A model generated the notes under the pieces. That model worked only from the letters and a program-made list of their open reading frames with translations, made no database searches and was not told the origin of the DNA. From Athalassotoga sp049965695 (GTDB lineage: Bacteria > Thermotogota > Thermotogae > Mesoaciditogales > Mesoaciditogaceae): a stretch of DNA of 64,000 nucleotides. A program made the position numbers and the translations under genes. The stretch is from contig NZ_JBMFWB010000005.1 of the NCBI RefSeq assembly GCF_049965695.1, forward strand, positions 1 to 64,000, given 5' to 3'. Shown here piece by piece: positions 25,692-34,593 of the stretch (position 1 is the first letter of the stretch; each line of letters opens with the position of its first letter).

Positions 25692-27239
25692 GTGAAAAAT
25701 TTTGACTTGACAATTCTTACCACGACTGATATCCACGGCTACATATTTCCAATAGACTATGCGACAAAACGTCCCATTGATTATGGATTGGCAAGGATTT
25801 CCACCGTGATAAGAAATGTCAGAATGACGGAAAATCACGTACTTTACCTTGATGACGGAGATTCTATTCAGGGATCTCCTTTGGAATACTATCATGGAAA
25901 TGTAGATAACTCAAAATCAGATCCGACGATAAAAGCGCTTAATTATCTCAAGTGCGATGCCATGACCATAGGAAATCACGAATTCAATTTTGGAAGGAAA
26001 GTACTTGAAAAAGCCATTTCTGAAGCGGCATTTCCAATCACCTCTGCAAATATAGTTTACAGGGCAACCGGAAAACCGGCATTTGGAAAAGGTTACGTGA
26101 TTTTCGATTTTGATGAAGGTCCTAAAGTGGCCTATTTGTGCCTTACAACGAAATACATACCATTTTGGGAGGATCCAGAATACATAGAAGATATAGATTT
26201 TTTAGACCCCATTGAAACTGCCGAAGTTTACATCCGTGATTTGAAAAATTTGGGGATAGACGTGATAATAGTGGGATATCACGGAGGATTTGAAAAAGAT
26301 CCTGACAGTGGAGAGATCATATCAGAACCGACCGGTGAAAACCAAGGATACGAGATGGCGAATACTTTGGAAGGAGTCTCCGCTTACATCTTCGGACATC
26401 AACATAAGTCTTTTGCCACAAAAATAAAAGATATCCCTGTCATAATGGCTTCATCTTGGGGAAAGGCTTTGGGAAAGATAGATTTGAAATTATCATTCGA
26501 TGATAAATGGACCGTGCAATCGAGCGAAGTTAAACTTTTAAAGCCAGATCTTTTATCTGACAAAGAAATGATTAAAATGGAAAAACCGTATCAAATTACC
26601 GTCCAAAAATGGCTTGATGAACCAATCGGAGAGGCGGCAGGAGATTTTTGTATACCTGATGTGATGTACGCACGAACCCATGAAACCGCACTTTTGAATC
26701 TTATAAACGATGTTCAACTTCATTATTCGGGTGCCCAAATATCCGCAACCGCAATTTTTTCTTCCGAAATTCGCGGCTGGGAAAAAGGAACGATAAGAAG
26801 AAGAGATGTTATGGGAGTGTATATCTTTTCAAATACCCTTAAAGTGTTTAGCCTAAAAGGTGTTGATATAAAAAATATGATCGAACATTCGGCCTCTTAT
26901 TTTGATCTTAAAGACGGAAGAGTCGTTTCTTCAGGAGACCTTGCAGGATACAAATACAACATATTTAAAGGAATTTCTTACACGATGGATTTGACAAAGG
27001 AAAAAGGCAAAAGAGTTGTAAAACTCGAAATAAATGGAAGTACTCTCGATGAAAATGCAGAATACACAATAGCCGTAAACAGTTATCAGGCCGGAGGAAA
27101 CGGGGGATACACTATGTTTCTTGACAAAAAGCCTATAAAAGAGATCAAGGTTCAGATTGCCGATCTTATCGTCGAATATATACAAAACATGAGAATAATC
27201 GAACCCAAAATCGAGGGCAGTTGGAATGTAGTATACTGA
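25692..27239 (+). CDS. 5'-nucleotidase / cyclic phosphodiesterase family enzyme, no signal peptide
   Basis: This is a 515-residue UshA-family hydrolase. The metallophosphoesterase motifs are intact: DIHG (13-16), DDGDSIQGSP, GNHEFNFG, GYHGG and GHQHKSF. The C-terminal 5_nucleotid_C domain contains NSYQAGGNGGY, the substrate-stacking loop. It should dephosphorylate nucleotides or related phosphomonoesters. Most relatives are exported, yet this protein starts directly at MKNFDLTILTT with no signal peptide, so it probably works in the cytosol. GTG 25692 follows CGAGGTG. A nucleoside importer lies further on (42299-47946), a possible functional partner. Confidence 0.88.
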   Translation: MKNFDLTILTTTDIHGYIFPIDYATKRPIDYGLARISTVIRNVRMTENHVLYLDDGDSIQGSPLEYYHGNVDNSKSDPTIKALNYLKCDAMTIGNHEFNFGRKVLEKAISEAAFPITSANIVYRATGKPAFGKGYVIFDFDEGPKVAYLCLTTKYIPFWEDPEYIEDIDFLDPIETAEVYIRDLKNLGIDVIIVGYHGGFEKDPDSGEIISEPTGENQGYEMANTLEGVSAYIFGHQHKSFATKIKDIPVIMASSWGKALGKIDLKLSFDDKWTVQSSEVKLLKPDLLSDKEMIKMEKPYQITVQKWLDEPIGEAAGDFCIPDVMYARTHETALLNLINDVQLHYSGAQISATAIFSSEIRGWEKGTIRRRDVMGVYIFSNTLKVFSLKGVDIKNMIEHSASYFDLKDGRVVSSGDLAGYKYNIFKGISYTMDLTKEKGKRVVKLEINGSTLDENAEYTIAVNSYQAGGNGGYTMFLDKKPIKEIKVQIADLIVEYIQNMRIIEPKIEGSWNVVY

Positions 27240-27292
27240 TTTATACCCCGCTTAAAGTAAATGAGTTAATTATAAAAGGGATTAAAGGTACG

Positions 27293-27320
27293 TTGATTTT
27301 TATCGCTTTGGTGTTAAAAT
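27293..27320 (+). promoter_or_regulatory. promoter of the cold-shock gene
   Basis: TTGATT (27293-27298), a 16-nt spacer and TAAAAT (27315-27320) predict a start near 27327. That leaves a leader of about 40 nt before the csp ATG, with GGGAGG at 27352-27357. The leader is short compared with E. coli cspA and shows no cold-box I can recognise. Confidence 0.6.
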
Positions 27321-27366
27321 ATGATCGTGGTTTGAGAGAACCAATTTCATTTGGGAGGCAAGGTAA

Positions 27367-27564
27367 ATGAAAGGTACTGTTAAGTGGTTCGATGCCAAGA
27401 AAGGCTATGGTTTCATAACGATGGAAGATGGAAATGACATCTTCGTGCACTACTCGGCTATCAAAATGGATGGTTACAAGAGTCTAAAAGAAAATCAAGC
27501 AGTCGTCTTTGACATCACAGAAGGGCCAAAAGGTAAACAGGCATCGAATGTAAGATCGGCTTGA
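27367..27564 (+). CDS. csp: cold-shock-domain RNA/DNA-binding protein
   Basis: This 65-residue CspA-family protein is a single-stranded nucleic-acid chaperone. RNP1 (KGYGFI, 12-17) and RNP2 (DIFVHY, 25-30) are intact. It is flanked by its own promoter upstream and a strong intrinsic terminator downstream, so it is a monocistronic unit, as usual for csp genes. Confidence 0.96.
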   Translation: MKGTVKWFDAKKGYGFITMEDGNDIFVHYSAIKMDGYKSLKENQAVVFDITEGPKGKQASNVRSA

Positions 27565-27582
27565 ATCCAACAAAATTATCTG

Positions 27583-27609
27583 AAGCCCGATTAAAGATCG
27601 GGCTTTTTT
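27583..27609 (+). terminator. intrinsic terminator after csp
   Basis: AAGCCCGAT (27583-27591) pairs with ATCGGGCTT (27597-27605) around a 5-nt loop, and the T run extends to 27609. The threonine aldolase ribosome site begins only a few bases later, so that gene depends on readthrough or an embedded promoter. Confidence 0.9.
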
Positions 27610-27625
27610 GATGAAAGGAGAAGGT

Positions 27626-28654
27626 ATGAAAATAATAGACATAAGAAGTGATACCGTTACATTACCAACCCCTAAAATGAGAGAAGCCATGTTCAAGGCC
27701 GAGGTCGGAGATGATGTTTACGGAGATGATCCGACTGTAATTGAACTTGAAAGATTGGCAGCCGAAAAGGTGGGAAAAGAAGCGGCCATTTTCGTTCCAT
27801 CTGGAACTTTTGGAAATGAACTTGCCCTTCTTACTCACACCTTGCGCGGAGACGAGGTAATAGTCGACGATTATTCGCACATAATGATCCATGAAGCAGG
27901 CGCATCGGCCGTCATAGCCGGAGTTCAACTTAGAACATTCAGATCTACAAACGGTCATCCCGATCCTGACGAGATAGAAAGTCTTATAAGAGAAAAGAAC
28001 ATTCATTTCCCAAGGACAGGACTTATTTGTTTGGAAAATGCCCATGGTATGGGAACGGTAACAGATGTTGAAACGATGATGCGAATTCATGAAATAGCCA
28101 ATTCTCACGGAATACCGGTTCACCTCGATGGGGCGCGAATTTTCAACGCGGCGTGTGCGCTTGGTGTTGACGCGAAAGAAATTGCAAAAAACACAGATAG
28201 CGTCATGTTTTGTCTTTCGAAAGGGCTTGCCGCGCCAATAGGATCTATGCTTGCAGGAACAAAGGAATTCGTTGAAAAAGCAAGGAAGGGAAGAAAATTG
28301 ATGGGTGGCGGCATGAGGCAGGCTGGAATAATCGCCGCTGCAGGTATAGTTGCGCTTAAAGATATGATACCCAGGTTGTGCGAAGATCATGAAAATGCGC
28401 GTTTGCTCGCTGAAGGTCTTGAATCTTTGAACGAAATAGAAGTTTTTAAAAACAGGCTTGATATAAACATGGTGTTTTTCAGATTCAAAAATCATTTAAA
28501 CGACGGTGATTTTGTTTCTTACATGTTGAAACAGAGTATCAAGATAAATTCAGTTGAAAACGGTGAATACAGATTTGTCACGAACAAAGATGTATCAAGA
28601 TCAGATGTCATGTACGTCATCGAACGGGTGAAAACATATTTCAACCAAATTTGA
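27626..28654 (+). CDS. ltaE: L-threonine aldolase (low specificity), PLP-dependent
   Basis: The enzyme splits L-threonine or allo-threonine to glycine and acetaldehyde. The 342-residue fold-type I protein starts IDIRSDTVTLPT, has HLDGARIFNAA and the PLP lysine K199 in SKGLAAPIGS, the same number as in T. maritima threonine aldolase. ATG 27626 follows AAAGGAG (27614-27620). The csp terminator lies immediately upstream. No clear terminator follows; repeats C and D begin about 50 nt later. Confidence 0.94.
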   Translation: MKIIDIRSDTVTLPTPKMREAMFKAEVGDDVYGDDPTVIELERLAAEKVGKEAAIFVPSGTFGNELALLTHTLRGDEVIVDDYSHIMIHEAGASAVIAGVQLRTFRSTNGHPDPDEIESLIREKNIHFPRTGLICLENAHGMGTVTDVETMMRIHEIANSHGIPVHLDGARIFNAACALGVDAKEIAKNTDSVMFCLSKGLAAPIGSMLAGTKEFVEKARKGRKLMGGGMRQAGIIAAAGIVALKDMIPRLCEDHENARLLAEGLESLNEIEVFKNRLDINMVFFRFKNHLNDGDFVSYMLKQSIKINSVENGEYRFVTNKDVSRSDVMYVIERVKTYFNQI

Positions 28655-28706
28655 TCCGACACGATAACATAAAATGTCATACTTTTTCAGAATCTGATTG
28701 CTTCGG

Positions 28707-28966
28707 TGTAAGGGTACTTCAGTTTAAAAATCGAATTTCTACTCATCTTAGCGGAAGGCAGGATGCCTCAATTGGTGAGAAGTGATGTGTGAAGAGTGAA
28801 CAGTAAAAGACTCTGTCAATCGGAGATTACGCGTCACGCGTTACGAACCATCTCTAATGTCTAAACTCTAATCTCTTTTCTACGTGCTACGAGCCACATG
28901 CTATCTGCCGTTGTAGGCACCTGCCTGAGTTTAGATTCGGAATTTAAAAGTAGTTTAGGATATAAT
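28707..28966 (+). repeat. MITE-like repeat, copy C (about 260 bp)
   Basis: This is a full-length element with inverted ends: a left end TTTAAAAATCGAATTT and a right end GATTCGGAATTTAAAAG. The core (28750-28923) differs from copy D at only about five positions over 175 bp. The right end holds TTCGGA (28936-28941) and TATAAT (28961-28966) with a 19-nt spacer. The left end is more diverged. No reading frame of note lies inside. Confidence 0.85.
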
Positions 28967-28971
28967 ACAAT

Positions 28972-29229
28972 TGTATATTTAGTTCACTTTAAAAGCCGAA
29001 TGTTTATTTACCGTAGCGGAGGGCAGGATGCCTCAATTGGTGAGAAGTGACGTGTGAAGAGTGAACAGTAAAAGACTCTTTCAATCGCAGATTACGCGTC
29101 ACGCGTTACGAACCATCTCTAATGTCTAAACTCTAATCTCTTTTCTACGTGCTACGAGCCACATGCTATCTGCCGTTGTAGGTACCTGCCGCAGCGATGA
29201 TTCGGAATTTAAAGTTGGCTCAGTATAAA
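28972..29229 (+). repeat. MITE-like repeat, copy D (about 258 bp)
   Basis: Complete element directly after copy C. The inverted ends are CTTTAAAAGCCGAATG at the left and GATGATTCGGAATTTAAAG at the right, with inner matching blocks GGGCAGGATGCC and GGTACCTGCC. The left end holds an outward minus-strand promoter-like pair (-35 at 28995-29000, TATACA as the complement of 28972-28977, spacer 17). The right end holds TTCGGA (29201-29206), spacer 17, TATAAA (29224-29229). The C-D junction contains the palindrome ATACAATTGTAT. Confidence 0.88.
29201..29229 (+). promoter_or_regulatory. MFS gene promoter at the right end of repeat D
   Basis: TTCGGA-N17-TATAAA predicts transcription from about 29236, just before the AAGGGGA ribosome site (29244-29250) of the MFS gene at 29258. 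It follows the same layout as the repeat ends at trpS and at 40673-40701. Confidence 0.65.
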
Positions 29230-29257
29230 TTCAATCAAGTTTCAAGGGGATAGAATT

Positions 29258-30589
29258 TTGAATGAGTTAAGAAGACTTTTTGTATCTTTTGGCTTTCAAG
29301 GAGCAGCTTTCGGAGCAATAGGCGTTATTATAAGCCTTTTTGTCGTGATAGGGTTGGGAGGAAATGTCGCCAGCGGAAGTGTCGCTTCTGCATTTTACGC
29401 TCTCGGAAATTTGTTCGGTTCCATGATGATCGGTGTTATCCTCGACAAGTACCAACGCTTTTTTGAAGTCGTTTTCGTAAGTGCACTTGCGGATGCAGTT
29501 GTGACGGTGTTGATGGCAATAGTTGCGAATATATATTTTTATTACGTTTTTGCATTGGTACTTGGTATCTTTGCCGCTATGATGGGCCCTGCCATAACGG
29601 TATATTTGAACAAAAAATTCGATGAAAACCTTTACCGAAAAAGAATAAATACCATGAACCTTTTTAACAGCGTTGGCGTTACGATAGGTACGTTCATAGG
29701 AGGTTTTTGGCTTTCTTACTTTCCGTTTATAACGCAAAGTGCCCAAAAGATGAGATTTGTATTCATAATATCATCTTTGTTGTTAATCGTATCGACCATT
29801 CTATCTTCGGGATATATAAAAAAGCAAGAGTTTTTGAGAACTTTCAAAACCAAGAAATTTTTCCCAAACATGCATTCTCTTGCCGATCACCTCGCCGCGA
29901 TACCCCATAACGTCTTTTTTTCCTTTAACTTAAGGGGGTTTAAGGTTGAAACGGGAAGATACATGATAAGTATATTCATGATCTTTTTCGGTGCAAATAT
30001 GATTTTTTCGATATTCTCGATATACTTAAATGAGGTTTTAAGGATAAGCAGCGGCACGATTTTCATGATATACGGTTTAAACAACATTCTCACCAATACG
30101 GCATATTTTTTGACAAACAAAATTGCAAACAAAGTCAAAGACTCAATTCTTGTAAGGACTGCACTTTGGACAAGGGTTGTCTTGTTTTCTTCAATAGCGA
30201 TTTCCGGATACATTATCCCAATCGGAATTTGGATCACGATCGTTGCGTTCTTGATAATTGGATTTACATGGCCTTTCTTTTACATACCTACCACGGTGCA
30301 CGTTACAAATCTTGCACTTCCAACAGATCGCGGCCGCATAATAGGACTATTCAACGTTGTCATAAATTTTGCTGTAATAGTGGCTTCTTTCATTTCCGGA
30401 TACATAGCGCTTGAATTTGGATATGTAACCTCTTTTGTGGTTGGAATAATAGTTCTATTTTTGGGAGAAAGATTTATACATAGATTGAACACGGCAATGC
30501 CTATTTCAAAAGAAAAAATCGAAGAGATGTCGAACGATGGAAAGGGCGATAAATCGCAAAGCAATTTGGCCGCTCAAGAAAAATTATGA
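29258..30589 (+). CDS. major facilitator superfamily transporter
   Basis: This 443-residue membrane protein has about twelve hydrophobic segments and a central polar loop (about 190-215), typical of MFS carriers. A basic DKYQRFF segment follows helix 2, in the place of the MFS loop 2-3 signature. The substrate cannot be read from the sequence. The C-terminal tail is polar (KGDKSQSNLAAQEKL). TTG 29258 follows AAGGGGA. The gene sits alone between the repeat pair and the valS promoter. Confidence 0.82.
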   Translation: MNELRRLFVSFGFQGAAFGAIGVIISLFVVIGLGGNVASGSVASAFYALGNLFGSMMIGVILDKYQRFFEVVFVSALADAVVTVLMAIVANIYFYYVFALVLGIFAAMMGPAITVYLNKKFDENLYRKRINTMNLFNSVGVTIGTFIGGFWLSYFPFITQSAQKMRFVFIISSLLLIVSTILSSGYIKKQEFLRTFKTKKFFPNMHSLADHLAAIPHNVFFSFNLRGFKVETGRYMISIFMIFFGANMIFSIFSIYLNEVLRISSGTIFMIYGLNNILTNTAYFLTNKIANKVKDSILVRTALWTRVVLFSSIAISGYIIPIGIWITIVAFLIIGFTWPFFYIPTTVHVTNLALPTDRGRIIGLFNVVINFAVIVASFISGYIALEFGYVTSFVVGIIVLFLGERFIHRLNTAMPISKEKIEEMSNDGKGDKSQSNLAAQEKL

Positions 30590-30594
30590 TATAC

Positions 30595-30623
30595 TTGATC
30601 AAATTTACATGAGTAAGTATAGT
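30595..30623 (+). promoter_or_regulatory. valS promoter
   Basis: TTGATC (30595-30600), a 17-nt spacer and TATAGT (30618-30623) form a good promoter starting near 30630. No T-box element (specifier stem, AGGGTGGNACCGCG) follows. Confidence 0.75.
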
Positions 30624-30669
30624 ATACATTGAAAGATCATTTGTGATGGTTCTGTTTTGAAGGGAGGGA

Positions 30670-30685
30670 GTGGTCTAACGGCCAC
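30670..30685 (+). promoter_or_regulatory. hairpin between the valS ribosome site and its start
   Basis: GTGGTC (30670-30675) pairs with GGCCAC (30680-30685) around TAAC, with one G-T pair. It lies directly after a strong GGGAGGG. Folding shortens the distance from that site to TTG 30693 to about 8 unpaired nt, so it may be needed for valS translation. Confidence 0.5.
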
Positions 30686-30692
30686 GATTTTT

Positions 30693-33275
30693 TTGGATAA
30701 GTTTTATTTGCCTCAAGAAAGCGAGAAAAAATGGTACAAAAAATGGGAAGAAAATGGATTTTTTGCTCCGCATCCGGGGAACGGAAAATTTTCCATGGTC
30801 ATCCCGCCACCGAACATAACCAATGTACTTCATGTCGGTCATGCACTTAACATAGTACTCCAAGACGTTGTGACAAGATATCAAAGAATGAAAGGCAAGG
30901 AAACCTTGTGGGTGCCGGGAGAAGATCATGCGGGTATTGCAACTCAGAATATAATCGTAAAAAAACTTGCCTCGGAGGGAAAAACAAAAGAAGAAATGGG
31001 TTACGATGAATTTCTTGAAACAACGTGGGAATGGGCCCGAGAATATAAAGATAAGATAAAAAATCAGGTTAAATCAATGGGTGCTTCCTGTGACTGGTCG
31101 AGAGAAAGATTTACGCTTGACGAAGGACTGAGCAAGGCCGTAAGAAAAGTGTTCGTCTCTCTTTACAAAAAAGGGCTTATATATAAAGGTAAATACATGA
31201 TAAATTGGTGCCCGAGTTGCGGCACCGTTCTGTCTAACGAAGAAATAGAATATGAAAACGAACATTCGGAAATTTATTATATAAATTATCCACTCGAATC
31301 TGGTGGGAACGTTGTTATTGCAACGACAAGACCGGAGACGATGCTGGGTGACACGGCAATCGCTGTTAATCCAAAAGATGAAAGGTATAAAGATATCATC
31401 GGAAAAAATGCTGTTCTTCCGCTTGTCGGTCGTGTTATTCCCGTGATATCGGACGATTACGTGGATATGACCTTCGGTACAGGTGCTTTGAAAGTTACTC
31501 CGGCACATGATCCAAATGATTTCGAAATTGGTAAAAAACATAAACTTGAAGCAATAGAGATACTTGATGACGAGGCAAAAATATCTTTTGACGGACCATA
31601 CAAAGGATTGAGTAGAGAAAAAGCCAGAAAAGCAATTGTTTCCGATCTTAAAAACGGCGGATATCTCGTTAAAGTTGAAAAATACGATCATTCCGTCGGA
31701 CATTGTTACAGATGCCATACTTCGGTTGAACCTAAAATATCCGATCAGTGGTTTGTCAGCATGAAATCTCTTGCCGAACCCGCAATACGTGCGGTTAAAG
31801 AAGAAAAGGTTAAATTTCACCCTGAACGGTGGGAAAAGGTCTATTTGAACTGGATGGAAGATATTCACGATTGGTGCATATCGAGGCAACTTTGGTGGGG
31901 ACACAGAATTCCTGTTTGGTATTGCGATGATTGCGGTCATCTTACCGTATCCGAAACTGATCCTGAAAAATGCGAATTTTGCGGTTCTACCCATATACAT
32001 CAAGATACCGATGTGCTTGACACATGGTTTTCTTCGGCACTATGGCCATTTTCGACTCTTGGCTGGCCCGAAGAAACAGAGGATCTCAAAAAATTTTATC
32101 CCACCGATTTACTTGTAACGGGTTTTGACATAATCTTTTTCTGGGTTGCAAGAATGATAGTCATGGGAATTGAATTCATGGATGAAGTTCCATTTCACGA
32201 TGTTTACATTCACCAACTTGTTCGTGACAAATTTGGAAAGAAGATGTCAAAATCTCTCGGAAATGGAATAGATCCAAATGAAGTTATACAGAAATACGGC
32301 GCAGATGCGATGAGAATGACACTTGCAATGCTTGCGGCTCAGGGCAGAGATATAAATCTTGACGAACGTGCCTTTGAATCTTACATGCATTTTGCCAATA
32401 AAATATGGAATGCAAGTCATTTCGTTGAGATGAACACACAAAATGTAAAAATTGAGCATTTTCAGGGTTTAACGATGGCTGATAGATGGATTTTATCAAG
32501 ACTTAACATGGTCATAAAAGACGTCACAACTGCCCTTGAATCCTATGACTACAACATAGCAGCCCATGGAATTTACGATTTCTTCTGGGGCGATTTCTGT
32601 GATTGGTATATAGAACTTTCAAAGGTACAACTTGAAGATCCAAAACTCAAAGAAAATACCCAGCAGGTACTGCTCCACGTTTTGCAACAAAGTTTGAAGT
32701 TGCTTCATCCCTTTATGCCTTTCATTTCAGAAGAAATCTGGTCAAATTTCTTTGATGGCTTTTTGATAAACGCCAGTTGGCCGATCGAAAAACCAGAGTT
32801 TTATTTTGAAGACGATGGCTTTGATTTCCTTATGGAAACAGTAAGAGGCATAAGGAATGTAAGATCCGATCTTGATTTGCCTCCTGCTTCCAAGATAAAT
32901 GTCGTGATGGTTGGCAAGTCAAACTGGCCAAAAGACTCTCCATTTGAACTTTACATATCAAGGCTTGTGAATGCTTACAGCGTCGAGACTGCGAGAATAA
33001 AGCCAAAAAAAGGTATGACGGCGGCCATGAATTCGGATATGGAAATATTTGTGGTTATGGACGAACACTTTGATTTCAACGGCGAAATAGTTCGGTTGAA
33101 TTCCAAAATAGTCAAAGCCGCTGAAGAATTTAGGAAACTCGATTCTCGCCTTTCAAATGATGAATTTTTGAAAAAGGCTTCTCCGGAGATTGTTGAAAAG
33201 GCCAAAAATGAAAAATCTGAGATCGAAAAAACCCTTAAGAGACTTGATAACACACTCAGAAAGTTAAAGGAATGA
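30693..33275 (+). CDS. valS: valyl-tRNA synthetase
   Basis: ValS charges tRNA-Val and edits misacylated threonine. The HIGH-type motif is HVGH (47-50) and the KMSKS loop is KKMSKSLGN. Cysteine pairs (WCPSCG, CYRCH, CDDCG, CEFCG) may bind zinc. The C-terminal tail is a coiled coil. The start is uncertain. GGGAGGG at 30662-30668 is too far from TTG 30693 by linear distance, but a 6-bp hairpin (30670-30685) between them would bring them to about 8 nt. TTG 30657 precedes that site and lacks its own. The 860-residue form begins at the expected MDKFYLPQESEKKW. folC follows after 4 nt. Confidence 0.95.
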   Translation: MDKFYLPQESEKKWYKKWEENGFFAPHPGNGKFSMVIPPPNITNVLHVGHALNIVLQDVVTRYQRMKGKETLWVPGEDHAGIATQNIIVKKLASEGKTKEEMGYDEFLETTWEWAREYKDKIKNQVKSMGASCDWSRERFTLDEGLSKAVRKVFVSLYKKGLIYKGKYMINWCPSCGTVLSNEEIEYENEHSEIYYINYPLESGGNVVIATTRPETMLGDTAIAVNPKDERYKDIIGKNAVLPLVGRVIPVISDDYVDMTFGTGALKVTPAHDPNDFEIGKKHKLEAIEILDDEAKISFDGPYKGLSREKARKAIVSDLKNGGYLVKVEKYDHSVGHCYRCHTSVEPKISDQWFVSMKSLAEPAIRAVKEEKVKFHPERWEKVYLNWMEDIHDWCISRQLWWGHRIPVWYCDDCGHLTVSETDPEKCEFCGSTHIHQDTDVLDTWFSSALWPFSTLGWPEETEDLKKFYPTDLLVTGFDIIFFWVARMIVMGIEFMDEVPFHDVYIHQLVRDKFGKKMSKSLGNGIDPNEVIQKYGADAMRMTLAMLAAQGRDINLDERAFESYMHFANKIWNASHFVEMNTQNVKIEHFQGLTMADRWILSRLNMVIKDVTTALESYDYNIAAHGIYDFFWGDFCDWYIELSKVQLEDPKLKENTQQVLLHVLQQSLKLLHPFMPFISEEIWSNFFDGFLINASWPIEKPEFYFEDDGFDFLMETVRGIRNVRSDLDLPPASKINVVMVGKSNWPKDSPFELYISRLVNAYSVETARIKPKKGMTAAMNSDMEIFVVMDEHFDFNGEIVRLNSKIVKAAEEFRKLDSRLSNDEFLKKASPEIVEKAKNEKSEIEKTLKRLDNTLRKLKE

Positions 33276-33279
33276 TTTG

Positions 33280-34593
33280 ATGAAATACGAAGAAATGGTA
33301 GAAAAATTATTTTCCTTTCACCCGGAAAATAAGATAAGACTGGGCCTTGACAGAATAGAAAAATTGTTGGAAAGACTTGGGAATCCTCAAAAAGAATTTA
33401 AATACATTCATGTTACAGGCACGAACGGGAAGGGGACCGTAACAAGGACGATAGGTAAACTGTTGACCGTTCATGGTCTTAAAGTGGGTACTTATTTTTC
33501 TCCGCATCTCGAATCTTTCAGAGAAAGGATAAGAATAGATGACCTTTTCATATCTGAAGAAAATAGCGTCTCTATGTATGAGATAGTTTCAAAGGAAGCA
33601 GAGGAAATGTCGAAAGTGCCTGGCATGAAACCTACTTTTTTTGAGATTGTAACTGCTATGGCTTTTTTGTATTTCAAATTGCAAAAAGTCGATGTGGTTG
33701 TTTCCGAAGTTGGAATGGGTGGTCGATTTGATGCTACAAACGTCGTCGATGATCCGCTGTGCTCGGTTATAACGATTGTGGATTACGATCACATGAACGT
33801 GCTCGGTAATACCCTGTCTCAAATAGCCTTTGAAAAATCCGGCATAATAAAGGAAAACTCGCCGGTTATAACAGGTGAATTCAAGGATGAACCGCTTAAG
33901 ATAATAGAAGCAAAAGCCCGAGAAATGAACGCTGAAGTTAGAAGAATCGGGAGAGATTTCAGATACATCGTCAAAAGAATAGAATTTGCAAGAAATGCTT
34001 TTGATTTCGTTGGCAAAAGATGGAATTTGTCACTTGAAACGAGGATGAACGGTCTCGCAGCCATCAACAACATGGCGATATCTTTGGCAGTTTTTGAATA
34101 TCTTGACGAAATCGGATTTGTAAAAATGAACGAAGAAAAAATTTACAAAACGATCTTCACGATTCCGTGGGAAGGCAGATTTGAGTGGTTTCCATCAGAT
34201 TTAACGGTTATTTTGGATGTCGCTCATAATGCCCCAGCAATGGAAATGCTTAGGAAAAATTTAAAACTTTATTTTCCAAACCGTGAAATCAACGCTGTAA
34301 TTGGCATTTTGAACGATAAAGATTACAAACGTATGATCGATATAGTGGATCCCATTTTTAAGCGTATTTACATAACATCTCCCAAGAACGAAAGGGCCTT
34401 CGATCCGTTTTCAATTTACAACTGGGCTGTTAAGAATTACGATAACGTTGGCTTTATAAGAGATATAGAAGATGCGACAGAAATTTGCATGAACGTTTCA
34501 AAACAGGAAAATTCAATTGCCGTTGTGACAGGATCCTTTTACACAGTTGGTTTTGCAAGGAGTTTTCTTAGAGGTGTGAGGTCGGAAAAATGA
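33280..34593 (+). CDS. folC: folylpolyglutamate / dihydrofolate synthase
   Basis: FolC is an ATP-dependent Mur-ligase-like enzyme that adds glutamate to folates. The 437-residue protein has the P-loop TGTNGKGT (46-53), the SPHLESFRERI segment and EVGMGGRFDATN. ATG 33280 follows AAAGGAA; an in-frame TTG three bases earlier is less likely. The stop overlaps the ruvA start (ATGA). Confidence 0.93.
   Translation: MKYEEMVEKLFSFHPENKIRLGLDRIEKLLERLGNPQKEFKYIHVTGTNGKGTVTRTIGKLLTVHGLKVGTYFSPHLESFRERIRIDDLFISEENSVSMYEIVSKEAEEMSKVPGMKPTFFEIVTAMAFLYFKLQKVDVVVSEVGMGGRFDATNVVDDPLCSVITIVDYDHMNVLGNTLSQIAFEKSGIIKENSPVITGEFKDEPLKIIEAKAREMNAEVRRIGRDFRYIVKRIEFARNAFDFVGKRWNLSLETRMNGLAAINNMAISLAVFEYLDEIGFVKMNEEKIYKTIFTIPWEGRFEWFPSDLTVILDVAHNAPAMEMLRKNLKLYFPNREINAVIGILNDKDYKRMIDIVDPIFKRIYITSPKNERAFDPFSIYNWAVKNYDNVGFIRDIEDATEICMNVSKQENSIAVVTGSFYTVGFARSFLRGVRSEK

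Larger units (their letters stand above)
28655..29257. other. intergenic stretch holding two repeat copies
   Basis: The 603 bp between threonine aldolase and the MFS gene are almost entirely repeats C and D. The remaining 50 bp after the aldolase stop show no terminator or gene. Confidence 0.8.

Noticed and set aside
27662..28495. Long minus-strand open frame of 277 codons
   Set aside because: It is antisense to threonine aldolase, whose motifs and PLP lysine are intact; the translation is Cys/Tyr/Arg-rich with no recognisable domain.
28707..29229. CRISPR-like appearance of the repeat pair
   Set aside because: Two copies of a 260-bp element with inverted ends, no short regular repeats and no spacers.
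30590..30692. T-box riboswitch before valS
   Set aside because: The leader is too short and lacks the conserved T-box sequence and specifier stem.
31074..32003. Minus-strand open frame of 309 codons
   Set aside because: Antisense to valS; the composition is Phe/Arg/Asn-rich and there is no ribosome site or promoter.
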